In this document: positions 25,991-35,280 of the stretch, piece by piece | How positions within the stretch are numbered: position 1 is the first letter of the stretch | Layout of the letters: each line of letters opens with the position of its first letter | NCBI GenBank assembly: GCA_002148405.1 | Contig: MUGG01000185.1 | Coordinates: 1-45,387 of the forward strand | Source of the DNA: Alkalinema sp. CACIAM 70d | GTDB lineage: Bacteria; Cyanobacteriota; Cyanobacteriia; Leptolyngbyales; Leptolyngbyaceae | Reading direction: 5' to 3' | Length of the DNA stretch: 45,387 nucleotides | Notes under the pieces: generated by a model | The model's database searches: none | What the model was told of the DNA's origin: nothing | Seen by the model: the letters and a program-made list of their open reading frames with translations, nothing else | Made by a program: the position numbers and the translations under genes

Positions 25991-26252
25991 TGGTCTGTCC
26001 CTGTGGCCAGTAGACACCAAAGTAATTGGCACGTGAGTTCTTCAAGATGTGATTGCAGAGTCGGCTCCTCAAGCCCCTCCCCAAAAATCGGTTCTCATGT
26101 TGCTGCTGAGAGACTGAGTTGTTGGCTAAATGCCCAAGTTAGCTGCATGACAAAATCAATTTTGTGTAGTGGACAGACAGAAAACTGGCAGTTTCTCCGT
26201 GAATTCACCAGTTATGACCCTGTAGGCTGTCAAGCAAGATAAGTCACACGGG

Positions 26253-26430
26253 AAAGCACAGAACATCTACCCTATGAGGTCACCCATGCTTGTGTTGTAA
26301 CTGAAATGATGATGTTGTAACTCAATGGGTGTCTAGCAAGTACGGGTTCTATTCATCATTAGGGGTCTGCCCTAACCTAGGGTTCTACCAAAAGCACAGA
26401 AGTTTACCCTCATCATTAGGGTTCTACCAA
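26253..26430. repeat. interspersed direct repeats in DUF4347 leader
   Basis: AAAGCACAGAA at 26253 and 26391; TGTTGTAACT at 26293 and 26313 (20 bp apart) inside flanking CACCCAT/ATGGGTG arms (26281-26287 and 26325-26331); TCATCATTAGGG at 26353 and 26410; TAGGGTTCTACCAA at 26378 and 26417. All copies are exact. Confidence 0.75.
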
Positions 26431-27072
26431 CACGTTCCATTCGTTCATTCAGTAAGGTGGGTTGTAATTTAGTTGCGGGAATCTCTATCTAGTCTGAATT
26501 CCAGCAGCATCTTAAAAAACTATCCCACCTTAATTTTTTCTGAAAGGTGACAGAATATGGTTAAGAAAGTTATAAATCCGCATTGCTCAGAGGCAGATTT
26601 AAACTTCTCACCCAGATAATGCAGCTCTAATTAATTTAATAATGCAATCGCTAGCAAGATGATTGTGCTCTATTCACGAATCAACTTGCCTAGTAGCATG
26701 GTGCCCAGAAATTTTCAGGGATTTTTCAAGTTTTACTGCTAATTGAAATTATCCAAATCGTTAACTAGCAAGGCTTTCGATCGGAAGAAGCCTTCAAAAA
26801 AATCAAGCTACGTTCAACCTAGATTATCTAATGACTATCTAACTAATGAAATCAATGTATGACCCCCAAGGCAAGCCCCGATTTGTATTCTGCCCCAAGG
26901 GGTGAGGAATCAACCTGCAAGGAATTGAAGCAATCACACTAATTCATGATGTTTAGTATTGTCTAAACTGTGATTTAAAGATTGCTTTAAGTAAATATTT
27001 AGTGTTTTCGTATCTGTTATGGTGCTGTACCTGATCGAACAGTTAGCCCCATCTGTTTTGGAGGTATTTTTT

Positions 27073-30000
27073 GTGATAGCTCATACGCAAATTTTGCAAA
27101 CGCAGGTGTTACAGATGCAAATGGCTCAAACCGCAATGACAGAGACAACTCAAACCTTGCCCCAGATCGTCTCTCAGCCAGCGAAGTACACGATCGCGTT
27201 CATTGATCCATCCGTTGAGGATTACCTCACTCTGCTGAATGGCCTGTTGCCTAATATTGCCGTTCAACTGCTTAATCCTTATAAAGATGGTTTTGCGCAA
27301 ATCCTGCAAACGTTAGCGAACCATCCCGAGTTGACGGAGATTCATATCTTTTCCCATGGCAGTCCGGGCCATTTGTATTTAGGCGATACGATCGTGACGG
27401 AGGCAAGCCTCGAATACTATGCGGAAGACACTTTAGCCATTGCTGCACGTCATCCAGAGTCGGCGATGAATTGGGTTCTGTATGGTTGCAATTTGGCTCA
27501 GGGCGAAATCGGACAAGCCTTTTTACACAAATTGCAAGAGTTAACGGGTGCGAACATTGCTGCGTCCGTGAGTCCAACCGGCCATGGCGATCGATCTGGG
27601 AACTGGCTGTTGGAAACTCGGTTGGGTGCGGTTGAGTTTGACTCCATCTTACATCCAGCAACAATGGCATCCTACGCGGGCGTTTTAGCTGTTGTCACTG
27701 TCACGAATACTAGCAACAGTGGTGCAGGTTCACTCCGAGATGCGATCGCTAACGCTAAAACAGGCGATACGATCGCCTTTTCCTCCAGCCTGGCCAATCA
27801 AACCATTACCCTCAGCAGTCAACTCGACATTCCAGCGGGCAAAAATTTAATTATCGATGGTGCAGCGGCGGCAGGTCTGAAAATCAGTGGGAATAATGCC
27901 ACACGAATTCTGCAACTGAATTCCAACGTTGATTTTCCCACTAGTTTGACGGTGAAAAATCTAGCGTTGATCAATGGGTTTACCCCCGATCGGGGCGGAG
28001 CCATCACCACCACTCACAAAGCCCAGTTAACCGTTGAAAATGTCAGCTTCAGCAACAACACCGCCAATAAGGGGGGTGGGGCGATTTACAGCGAGTATGA
28101 AGGCAGTCTGACGGTTACAGGCAGCAAGTTTACGGGCAATAAAGCGACCGCAGGCAATGATGAACGGGGTGCTGGCGCGATCGGGTTCTTTGGGCCAGGA
28201 GCCTTAAAGGTTACAAATAGCGAATTTACAGGCAACAAAGGGATTAACGGCGGAGCGATCAATAGCTTAAACGGTCAGCTAACGATCGAAAATTCTAAGT
28301 TCCTCAATAATGATGTCTCTGCCGCAACGGTGGATAATCGGGCCGGGGCGCTCAACCCGACGCTGCGGGGCTATGGTGGCGCAATCTTCACCGATCGGGC
28401 TAACAATAATACAACGATCAAAAATAGTGTCTTTGATAACAACATCAGTCGATCGGCGGGAGGTGCCCTCTATCTGTTCAACGATCCGGAAGATGTGGTG
28501 ACGATCGAAAATTCCAGTTTCAAAGGCAACCAAGCAACTGGATTACCGGGAGGTGAAATGGGTGCTGGGGGCGCGATCGACCACGTTCGCAACAGCAAAG
28601 GCAGTGGCAGCCTGACTCTGCGTAATACCGCTTTTGTGGACAACTATTCCGCTGGGTCTGGGGGCGGTGTTTGGATTAATCAAACCAACTCCACCATTAC
28701 CAACACTACGTTTTCAGGCAATCGAACCGCTAAAGGGTTGACCGCCGATGACTATGTGAAAAATGGCGGTGCCCTGGCACTGTTTAGCAATGCTTCGGCC
28801 AATATTACCAATGTCACCTTTGCCTTGAACCATGCGGGTTGGGTTGGCGGCGCGATCGTGGCTGCTAGCGATGCTTCCGTTAGTCTGAAAAATACGATCT
28901 TCGATCGCAATACGGCAGATAACGGGACGAATACCTGGAATATTCAACAGCATGTGAACCGCACATTTACCGACCAAGGCGGCAATATTCAGTATCCCCC
29001 CAGTGATGTGAGTGTGGCCTCGGGGGCGCGATCGGTTGACCCGAAATTGGGCGCATTGCAGCAGTCAGGAAATTTTTGGTTTCATCCGCTCTTGGCGGGT
29101 AGTCCAGCTATCAACACCGGGGTCTCTGGTGCACCCACTACGGATGAGCTTGGATTTACCCGCGATAGCCAGCCCGATGTGGGTGCAGTGGAATTTGGTA
29201 GTGGCGGCGCAACGTTACCTAGTCTACGGATCAATGATGTGCAAGTGACCGAAGGCAATTCCGGCTCACAAAATGCGACGTTTACGGTAACGCTGTCGGC
29301 AGCCAGTACACAAATCGTTAAAGTCAACTATGCCACAGCTAACAACACCGCCACAGCAGGTTCTGACTATACCAGCACCAGCGGTACACTCACCTTCAAT
29401 CCCGGCGACCTAACGAAAACGATCGCGATTCCGGTCTTGGGCGATACGGCAGTCGAACCCAACGAGTCGTTCTTTCTGAACCTCAGCGGTGCCAGCAATG
29501 CCACGATCTCTGATAGTCAGGGACTGGGAACGATCGTGAATAATGACACGGCAACGACCAATCCCAGTTTGTCTATCAATAATGTCACTTTGACGGAGGG
29601 CAATCTAGGGACAAAGAACGCAGTGTTCACGGTGAAACTCTCATCTGCAAGTACCAAAGCAATTAATGTCAACTATGCAACGGCCAATGGGACGGCCACC
29701 GCAGGCAGTGACTATACTGCAAAAACAGGTACATTAACCTTTAATGCTGGTGAACTGAGTAAAACAATCAGTGTAGCAATTACTGGAGATACTCAAGTAG
29801 AAGCCAATGAAACCTTCTCTGTAAATCTCAGCAGTCCGACCAATGCCATCTTGGGTACCAGCAAGGGAACTGCCACACTCACTAATGATGACAGTACTTC
29901 ACCTAAACTCTCAATCAATAATGTACGAATTACTGAAGGTAATGCAGGGACTAAAAATGCTGTTTTTACTGTCAGTTTAACGGCTGCAACTAGTAAAACT

Positions 30001-30369
30001 GTTGCACTGAAGTATGCGACTGCCAATGGACAAGCGATCGCGGGGAGTGACTATAACGCCATTAGTGGCAATTTAAGTTTTAATCCCGGTGAAACTCGCA
30101 AAACCATTAGTGTTCCGATTCGCGGTGATGGGACGGTGGAAGGGGATGAATCCTTCTATGTCAATTTGACGAATCTAACCAATGCAACCTTTGCCGTTAG
30201 TCGTGGAACTGGCACGATCGTCAATGATGATACTGCTACGGCAAAGGTCGCTGGCTCCAGTACCCTCCTATCGACCGCTCTTTCGGCCAACTCCCTGACC
30301 CAACTGTCTGCCTTACAACAAACGGATCTTTTGGTTGCCAGTGGTGCTCGATCGCCGTTGCAGGTGTAA
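27073..30369 (+). CDS. DUF4347 - beta-helix - Calx-beta surface protein
   Basis: A 1098-residue protein. Residues about 35-200 are DUF4347 (IAFIDPSVEDY, HIFSHGSPGHLYLGD, NWVLYGCNLAQGEIG), an N-terminal region common in large cyanobacterial exoproteins. Residues about 205-700 form a right-handed parallel beta-helix: repeated short strands such as NSEFTGNKGINGGAINS and NTTFSGNRTAKG. Three Calx-beta domains follow from about 715, 830 and 944, each with the pattern INNVxxTEGNxGTKNAVFTV...NYATANGTATAGSDY. There is no classical signal peptide, and export by type I secretion or a surface role is inferred. GTG at 27073 is chosen because GGAGG lies eight nt before it; ATG at 27019 would add 18 residues with no site. 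It is likely to bind Ca2+ through Calx-beta. Single-gene unit, convergent with rsmG. Confidence 0.9.
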   Translation: MIAHTQILQTQVLQMQMAQTAMTETTQTLPQIVSQPAKYTIAFIDPSVEDYLTLLNGLLPNIAVQLLNPYKDGFAQILQTLANHPELTEIHIFSHGSPGHLYLGDTIVTEASLEYYAEDTLAIAARHPESAMNWVLYGCNLAQGEIGQAFLHKLQELTGANIAASVSPTGHGDRSGNWLLETRLGAVEFDSILHPATMASYAGVLAVVTVTNTSNSGAGSLRDAIANAKTGDTIAFSSSLANQTITLSSQLDIPAGKNLIIDGAAAAGLKISGNNATRILQLNSNVDFPTSLTVKNLALINGFTPDRGGAITTTHKAQLTVENVSFSNNTANKGGGAIYSEYEGSLTVTGSKFTGNKATAGNDERGAGAIGFFGPGALKVTNSEFTGNKGINGGAINSLNGQLTIENSKFLNNDVSAATVDNRAGALNPTLRGYGGAIFTDRANNNTTIKNSVFDNNISRSAGGALYLFNDPEDVVTIENSSFKGNQATGLPGGEMGAGGAIDHVRNSKGSGSLTLRNTAFVDNYSAGSGGGVWINQTNSTITNTTFSGNRTAKGLTADDYVKNGGALALFSNASANITNVTFALNHAGWVGGAIVAASDASVSLKNTIFDRNTADNGTNTWNIQQHVNRTFTDQGGNIQYPPSDVSVASGARSVDPKLGALQQSGNFWFHPLLAGSPAINTGVSGAPTTDELGFTRDSQPDVGAVEFGSGGATLPSLRINDVQVTEGNSGSQNATFTVTLSAASTQIVKVNYATANNTATAGSDYTSTSGTLTFNPGDLTKTIAIPVLGDTAVEPNESFFLNLSGASNATISDSQGLGTIVNNDTATTNPSLSINNVTLTEGNLGTKNAVFTVKLSSASTKAINVNYATANGTATAGSDYTAKTGTLTFNAGELSKTISVAITGDTQVEANETFSVNLSSPTNAILGTSKGTATLTNDDSTSPKLSINNVRITEGNAGTKNAVFTVSLTAATSKTVALKYATANGQAIAGSDYNAISGNLSFNPGETRKTISVPIRGDGTVEGDESFYVNLTNLTNATFAVSRGTGTIVNDDTATAKVAGSSTLLSTALSANSLTQLSALQQTDLLVASGARSPLQV

Positions 30370-30388
30370 GGCCTTATCCTGAACTTGA

Positions 30389-31117
30389 TTAATTGAGTGG
30401 TTTTTGAGTGGGAATGCCGATCGCCCTGGGAAATTCTGGGGGGGTCGGTTTTATTTTTGCCAAATGGAGACAAGTGCGCTGGCCTTCACTCAGCGGTGTC
30501 ACAAAGGTTTCGACTTCGATTAAATCTCCACCTAGTTTTTCCACTGCCCGAATTAACTCGGCTTCTTCCTCCTGTGTCCATTGGCCTCGGTAAAGAATCG
30601 CTTCACCGCCCACTTTGACTAATGGCAGGGCATATTCTGCGCAAACGTTAGCGGCAGCCACCGCCCGCAACGTTGCCAAATCATAGCGTTCGCGGTGACG
30701 GGTATCCTGACCCACCTGCTCCACCCGATCGATCAAGCAGTGGATATGGGTTAAGCCCAACTCTTGGGTCATTTGTTGCAGAAAGGTGATTTTTTTGCGC
30801 GTGGAGTCTAACAGGGTGATCTGCCAATGGGGACGGGCGATCGCGATCGGCACGCCTGGAAAGCCGCCACCTGTACCAATATCGATCATCTCAATCGCTG
30901 GCATTGGATCCTGAAGATAGTCAATAATGCCGCCCAGGGAATCCCAGAGGTGCTTCTCCCAAAACTCTGTGGGTTCAGTAATGCGGGTCAAATTCAGCCG
31001 TTGGTTTCCAGCCAACAGGGCTTCGTAGAGTCCCTGAAATTGCTCCTGTTGACGATCGTTAGGGCACCAATCCAGGGTGGCTTGCCAGAGATCAAGATTT
31101 TGTGGGAGGGCGGTCAT
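30389..31117 (-). CDS. rsmG: 16S rRNA (guanine527-N7)-methyltransferase
   Basis: A 242-residue RsmG (GidB), which methylates G527 of 16S rRNA. NRRLNLTRI-like opening (here NQRLNLTRITEPTEFWEKHLWDSL), SAM-binding motif EMIDIGTGGGFPGVPIAIARP, TLLDSTRKKITFL and the RAVAAANVCAEYALPLVKVGG block. Start ATG at 31117; no ribosome site seen. Convergent with the DUF4347 gene, 19 bp apart. A minus-strand ATPase gene lies upstream. Confidence 0.95.
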   Translation of the reverse strand: MTALPQNLDLWQATLDWCPNDRQQEQFQGLYEALLAGNQRLNLTRITEPTEFWEKHLWDSLGGIIDYLQDPMPAIEMIDIGTGGGFPGVPIAIARPHWQITLLDSTRKKITFLQQMTQELGLTHIHCLIDRVEQVGQDTRHRERYDLATLRAVAAANVCAEYALPLVKVGGEAILYRGQWTQEEEAELIRAVEKLGGDLIEVETFVTPLSEGQRTCLHLAKIKPTPPEFPRAIGIPTQKPLN

Positions 31118-31245
31118 TGGTGTGCTGAGGCTCGGGAAGAATGGGTTTTAGTCAAGTTGAACCAAAATAGCGTCGGTTCGCGCAACTTTCCATCATCTCA
31201 CTTCTACCTTCGTCCTGCTTGCCAATGTCCGGTAGGATGCTGCGC

Positions 31246-31941
31246 TCAGGAAGCAATTGGGGAGAGCCCGGAGGTTGCCTGGGTTTCGATGAACTGTTGT
31301 CGCAGATCCGCTTGGCTGACTTCCTGCAAGTTGCCGTGGGAAATTTGCCAGCAGCGATCGGCAATCTCCAACAGTTCCGAAGCATCGTGGGAGACGACGA
31401 GCAATGTCCAATGTTCCTTCAACTTCGCTAAGAGTTTGACCAGTTGCCGTCGCATTGACCAGTCCAATCCAGCAGTTGGCTCATCCAGCAGCAGCACATT
31501 CGGTTGGCGAATCAGTTGCACTGCCAAGGCTAAACGGCGTTGCTGACCACCGCTGAGGGCGTGGGGAGAGGCTTGTAGTGATAAATGATCAAGTCCAACC
31601 TCCGTTAAGGCTTCTCGAATGCGATCGCTACTGAGTTCCGGATGGCCGAGGCGTAATTCTTCTAAAATCGTCCCGCCACAAAAATGTCGTTCAGGAAACT
31701 GGAATACCAGACCACAGAGTTGCTGCATGTGGAGAAACGTGAGCTCTTGCTCCCGCCAAAACATATTGCCACTGGTGGGTTCTGCCAAGCCTGCCAAAAT
31801 TTCCAACAGGGTGCTTTTTCCTGAGCCGCTAGGCCCGACAATCAGCCCTAATTGCTGGGTGGGCATGTCGAGGTTGATGGCGTTGAGGATGGGTTGGGGA
31901 CAGGCGGTGGGATAGTAGGACAGATCTCGCAGGTATAACAT
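31246..31941 (-). CDS. ECF-type/cobalt-like ABC transporter ATPase
   Basis: A 231-residue single-domain ATPase. Walker A GPSGSGKST near residue 40, Q-loop LVFQFPERHF, signature LSGGQQRR, Walker B VLLLDEPTAGLD and the switch His (VVSHDASE). The FQFPERHF motif is typical of energy-coupling-factor A components (CbiO/EcfA), which drive vitamin or metal uptake with separate membrane partners. No partner gene (EcfT or substrate-binding S component) is in the window, so the substrate is unknown. Start ATG at 31941. Divergent from the TPR protein gene. Confidence 0.88.
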   Translation of the reverse strand: MLYLRDLSYYPTACPQPILNAINLDMPTQQLGLIVGPSGSGKSTLLEILAGLAEPTSGNMFWREQELTFLHMQQLCGLVFQFPERHFCGGTILEELRLGHPELSSDRIREALTEVGLDHLSLQASPHALSGGQQRRLALAVQLIRQPNVLLLDEPTAGLDWSMRRQLVKLLAKLKEHWTLLVVSHDASELLEIADRCWQISHGNLQEVSQADLRQQFIETQATSGLSPIAS

Positions 31942-32184
31942 TCCGCTTGGCTAGGGGTAGGTATGTTTCAGGATTTCCATAGTTATTCCCATATTCAGGG
32001 TGAAGAAACCTGATTGATGCAAGTTTAGCGAATGATCCCCATAACCGCCGAATTCTATGGAATGAATTCTGGGAAAGTCTGGAGGGCAGTCTGCGTTGTA
32101 TCACAATCTAGCTTGGAACTTCCCCTGGGATGCCAGCGTCATCAGTCGCTAGTAGAATGCAGACATCCTCGATCGGATATACCC

Positions 32185-33141
32185 ATGGCAAATCGAATCC
32201 TGGCTAGACAGCGCCTTCCTTTTGGTGACACATTTGGGACTAAACCCTTTCCTATGACGCAGCGCTTGGGCCTTTGGGCTGGCAGTACGGCGTTGCTGTT
32301 GGGAGTTTTGACAAATCCGGCTTTTGCAAAGGATCCGTTTCGGACGAGTAATCCCAAACCGATCGGGGACAAAACGGAAGCTGCATTCAAGGCCATTTTT
32401 GAAAAAGGGGACTACAGCCCCAAAACTTTGGAATTGTTGGATCAGGCGGCAGCGAAGGAAGGGGGTGAGCCTCTAGTTTATGCCCTCAAAGCCACGTTAG
32501 CTTTTATGCAGCGGGACGGGGGAACCTTCACGACCAACGCCACCATGACCCGCGAAACAGCCGAAAAGTTGGCGACTTCCGATCCCCTGCGCGGCAATCT
32601 CTACATTGCTGTTGGTAATTTTCTAGAAGCGGCTTCTACGATTAATTCCCAGGGGATGGTGCGGGGCATGCCCACGGCCCTTGGGAAGGTGCAGGATGCG
32701 TTCAAAAAGTTAGACGAGGCTGAAAAAGTTTCTCCTAACGATCCAGAATTGAATTTGGTGAAGGGCGCGATGGATCTGATGCTGGCAGTAAACGTTAGCC
32801 TGCCGCTATCCAACCCCGATCAAGCGATCGAACGGCTGGAACAAAAAGCAGGGCCGAAATACATTGCCGATCGCAGTTTGGCTTGGGGCTACCGAGATTT
32901 GAAGAAATTGGACAAAGCGGTGGCATCGGTCGATCGTGCCCTAGCCGTTACGCCCGATAACCCTGAGGTGCAGTATCTCAAAGGCCAAATTCTCTACAAA
33001 CAAGGTAAGTTTTCGGACAGTATTAAATTCTTTGAAGATGCGTTGAAAAAGGAGGGCCAACTGCCTGCGGGTTTAGTGAGCCAAATCAAGCGGGAACTGC
33101 GGCTGGCCAATCAGCGGGCCCAAGCGAGCAAAAAGCCCTAA
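32185..33141 (+). CDS. periplasmic TPR-repeat protein
   Basis: A 318-residue protein with a signal-like segment at about 24-48 (MTQRLGLWAGSTALLLGVLT NPAFA-KDPF, cleavage after AFA). The rest is helical, with TPR units near the C-terminus (YIADRSLAWGYRDLKKLDKAVASVDRALAVTPDNPEVQYL followed by KGQILYKQGKFSDSIKFFEDALKKEG). It resembles the cyanobacterial Sll0314/Alr1548 type of TPR protein, recalled with moderate certainty. An in-frame ATG at 32254 starts right at the signal peptide and may be the true start. TPRs suggest a scaffold role in the periplasm or lumen. Confidence 0.8.
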   Translation: MANRILARQRLPFGDTFGTKPFPMTQRLGLWAGSTALLLGVLTNPAFAKDPFRTSNPKPIGDKTEAAFKAIFEKGDYSPKTLELLDQAAAKEGGEPLVYALKATLAFMQRDGGTFTTNATMTRETAEKLATSDPLRGNLYIAVGNFLEAASTINSQGMVRGMPTALGKVQDAFKKLDEAEKVSPNDPELNLVKGAMDLMLAVNVSLPLSNPDQAIERLEQKAGPKYIADRSLAWGYRDLKKLDKAVASVDRALAVTPDNPEVQYLKGQILYKQGKFSDSIKFFEDALKKEGQLPAGLVSQIKRELRLANQRAQASKKP

Positions 33142-33332
33142 TATGCTTCTTCATGGAATTCCTTGGGCATAGAAAATTAGGAGTATAGAAATCTGGAGGA
33201 AATCCCAGGAGCGATCGGGAGTATGGGAAAATTAAGAGCCGAGAGTTCGGTCGTATTTGGGATTTGATCAGAGATTGGCTCTTAATTTTCCGTTGCCTGA
33301 TTTTTCGCCTGTTTACTTTCAGTGTTGAGTCT

Positions 33333-33794
33333 ATGCAAGTTGAGTTTCGTGAATTTGACCAGTTCAATCTTTGGATCTGGCTAAAGTTTCCCACGGTGCC
33401 CTCCGAGATGGAAAAACAGTATGTGGAAGAGGTCTTCAGTTCCTGGTTTTACCTCGGAAAACTTGGGGGATTCAACGCTGAAAATTTGCAAGTCCAAGAA
33501 GTGGGCCTAGAAATCAGCTATCTGCCCTATGACAATGACCAAGCGGACAATTCCATGATGGCCCTCATGCACAACATGGGCGAATTTGAATACGAAGGCA
33601 GTTGGGCCCGCTGTTGGTTTGATTTAGGTACCAGTGATGCGTTAGCGATCGATGTTCTGATTAATGCTCTCAATCAACTCAGTCGAGACTTTGTGGGGAT
33701 TGAACGCCTTGTCGTGGGTGGTGAAAACGAAGGTTGGCGGATTCCTGAAACTGCTCGCCCGGAGTTTATGCGCGCAGATAATGAATGGAATTAA
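33333..33794 (+). CDS. DUF3531 family protein
   Basis: A 153-residue protein of the cyanobacterial/plastid DUF3531 family: MQVEFREFDQFNLWIWLKF, EKQYVEEVFSSWFYLGKLGG, FNAENLQVQEVGLEISY and ARCWFDLGTSDALAIDVLINAL. Function unknown. Start ATG at 33333 fits the conserved opening. It follows the TPR gene by 190 bp on the same strand, and two hairpins lie downstream, one a likely terminator. Confidence 0.88.
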   Translation: MQVEFREFDQFNLWIWLKFPTVPSEMEKQYVEEVFSSWFYLGKLGGFNAENLQVQEVGLEISYLPYDNDQADNSMMALMHNMGEFEYEGSWARCWFDLGTSDALAIDVLINALNQLSRDFVGIERLVVGGENEGWRIPETARPEFMRADNEWN

Positions 33795-33815
33795 TGGGTT
33801 GATCCGTTGATCAAC

Positions 33816-33857
33816 AGGTTTGATCCCTTGGGCCGCTAGGTTTGATCCCTTGGGCCG
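33816..33857. repeat. 22-bp tandem duplication after DUF3531
   Basis: AGGTTTGATCCCTTGGGCCG occurs at 33816-33835 and 33838-33857. Confidence 0.85.
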
Positions 33858-33930
33858 ATCGAGTTTTATCAACACTTGATGACACAAATAGCTTAAGAAA
33901 TCTGGAAAATCAGTTAAAGCCAGTGAAGTT

Positions 33931-33961
33931 CACTTTAGCTATGGAATGAATAGCTAAAGTG
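33931..33961. repeat. perfect 12-bp inverted repeat
   Basis: CACTTTAGCTAT (33931-33942) and ATAGCTAAAGTG (33950-33961) with a 7-nt loop, in the DUF3531-prs convergent gap of about 390 bp. No T-tract directly follows. Confidence 0.75.
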
Positions 33962-33974
33962 AGACATTCCTCGG

Positions 33975-33999
33975 TGGGCGGTTCACATCGCCCATTTTT
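33975..33999 (+). terminator. rho-independent-type terminator
   Basis: Stem TGGGCG/CGCCCA with an 8-nt loop followed by TTTTT. It would end transcripts from DUF3531. Confidence 0.6.
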
Positions 34000-34182
34000 C
34001 GTGTTCAGTCACTTTCTGTGTTCCGTCACTTTTGGTGGTCGGTAACGGTTTTTGTTGGTAACGGTAAGAGGCTTCAGGGGTGCAAATCACTCCCGAAAAC
34101 GGGCAATCAAGAAAGGTGTCTTAACAAAAAAAGGTGTCCTGATTCTTCAGCACACCTCAGCGATCGATTAACAATCGATCCT

Positions 34183-35181
34183 TTAGCGAAACATACTGCT
34201 CACGGAGCTATCTTCGTGAATCCGAGAAATAGTTTCACCCAAAACATTGGCAACCGACAAAATCGTCAACTGCGGGAACCGTTGATCTTCAGTCAAAGGA
34301 ATCGTGTTGGTGACGATTACCTCTTCTAGACAACCACTCGACAGTCGTTCGATCGCCGGGGGCGAGAAGACTGCATGGGTTGCACAGGCATAAACCTGCC
34401 GTGCACCCTCTCGACGCAATAGCTTAGCGCCTTCAGTAATCGTGCCAGCGGTATCAATCATGTCATCAACCAACACAGCTGTCTTACCACGCACATCTCC
34501 CACGACATTCATCACCTCAGCCACATTGTGAGCTTGACGACGTTTGTCAATAATCGCAAGAGGCGCATCCCCTAAACGATTGGCAAAGGCTCGTGCACGG
34601 GCTACCCCACCGACGTCTGGTGAGACAATAACGAGGTCTTCTAGCTTTTTGCTTCTCAGGTAATCGACAATTGTGGGGGCACCATAGACATGATCCAAAG
34701 GAATATCAAAGTAACCTTGGATCTGAGCAGAATGTAAATCCATCGCCAATACCCGATTGGCTCCTGATTTAGTTAACAGGTTAGCAGCCAACTTCGCAGT
34801 GATGGATTCACGACCTGCGGTTTTACGATCGGCCCGTGCGTAGCCATAGTAGGGCAAAACCGCCGTTACTTGCCGCGCCGAAGCCCGCTTGCAAGCATCA
34901 ATCATGATCATGAGTTCCATCAAATGATCATTGACCGGACGACAAGTGGGTTGAATGATGTAAACATCACTTCCCCGAATCGATTCCAAAATCTGGACAT
35001 AGATTTCGCCATCCGCAAACCGCTTCCGAATCATTGGGCTAAGGTCTATCCCTAAATAACGGGCCACCTCTTGTGCCAACACCGGATTCGCGGATCCCGT
35101 TAGTAAACAGAGACGGTTATTGTGAGTATCAACAACTGGAGCAGAAGCAATGGGGAGAGTCAGAGTCGCAGAACTGATCAC
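34183..35181 (-). CDS. prs: ribose-phosphate pyrophosphokinase
   Basis: A 332-residue PRPP synthetase making phosphoribosyl pyrophosphate for nucleotides, His and Trp. Marks: RLCLLTGSANPVLAQEVARYLG, KRFADGEIYVQI, IQPTCRPVNDHLMEL, the YYGYARADRKTAGRESITAK region, and the PRPP loop AVLVDDMIDTAGTI. GTG at 35181 follows GAGG by seven nt. Upstream it shares a 556-bp divergent spacer with the YqeY-like gene, carrying a cluster of TGGCACAGTT motifs. Confidence 0.96.
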   Translation of the reverse strand: MISSATLTLPIASAPVVDTHNNRLCLLTGSANPVLAQEVARYLGIDLSPMIRKRFADGEIYVQILESIRGSDVYIIQPTCRPVNDHLMELMIMIDACKRASARQVTAVLPYYGYARADRKTAGRESITAKLAANLLTKSGANRVLAMDLHSAQIQGYFDIPLDHVYGAPTIVDYLRSKKLEDLVIVSPDVGGVARARAFANRLGDAPLAIIDKRRQAHNVAEVMNVVGDVRGKTAVLVDDMIDTAGTITEGAKLLRREGARQVYACATHAVFSPPAIERLSSGCLEEVIVTNTIPLTEDQRFPQLTILSVANVLGETISRIHEDSSVSSMFR

Positions 35182-35280
35182 GTCAAGCCCTCGAACGCAT
35201 TCACGGCAATCTTATCACTGAGATCAGAGAACATCGTCCCAGATCTTGCTTAAAGACTATCTCACCAATTGCGGTACTTG

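Larger units (their letters stand above)
25695..27072. other. 1.4-kb gene-free region upstream of DUF4347 gene
   Basis: No convincing gene. Short frames on the minus strand (25712-26084) are built on a 15-bp tandem repeat and are not called. The region holds the repeats at 25928-25990 and 26253-26430, an A+T-rich stretch at 26460-27010 that may contain the promoter, and a good ribosome site only at its end. A 20-codon frame with a ribosome site at 26557-26619 (MVKKVINPHCSEADLNFSPR) is a weak candidate. Confidence 0.5.

Noticed and set aside
25712..26084. Two overlapping minus-strand frames (106 and 116 codons)
   Set aside because: Both are built on a degenerate 15-bp repeat read in two frames, with no ribosome site.
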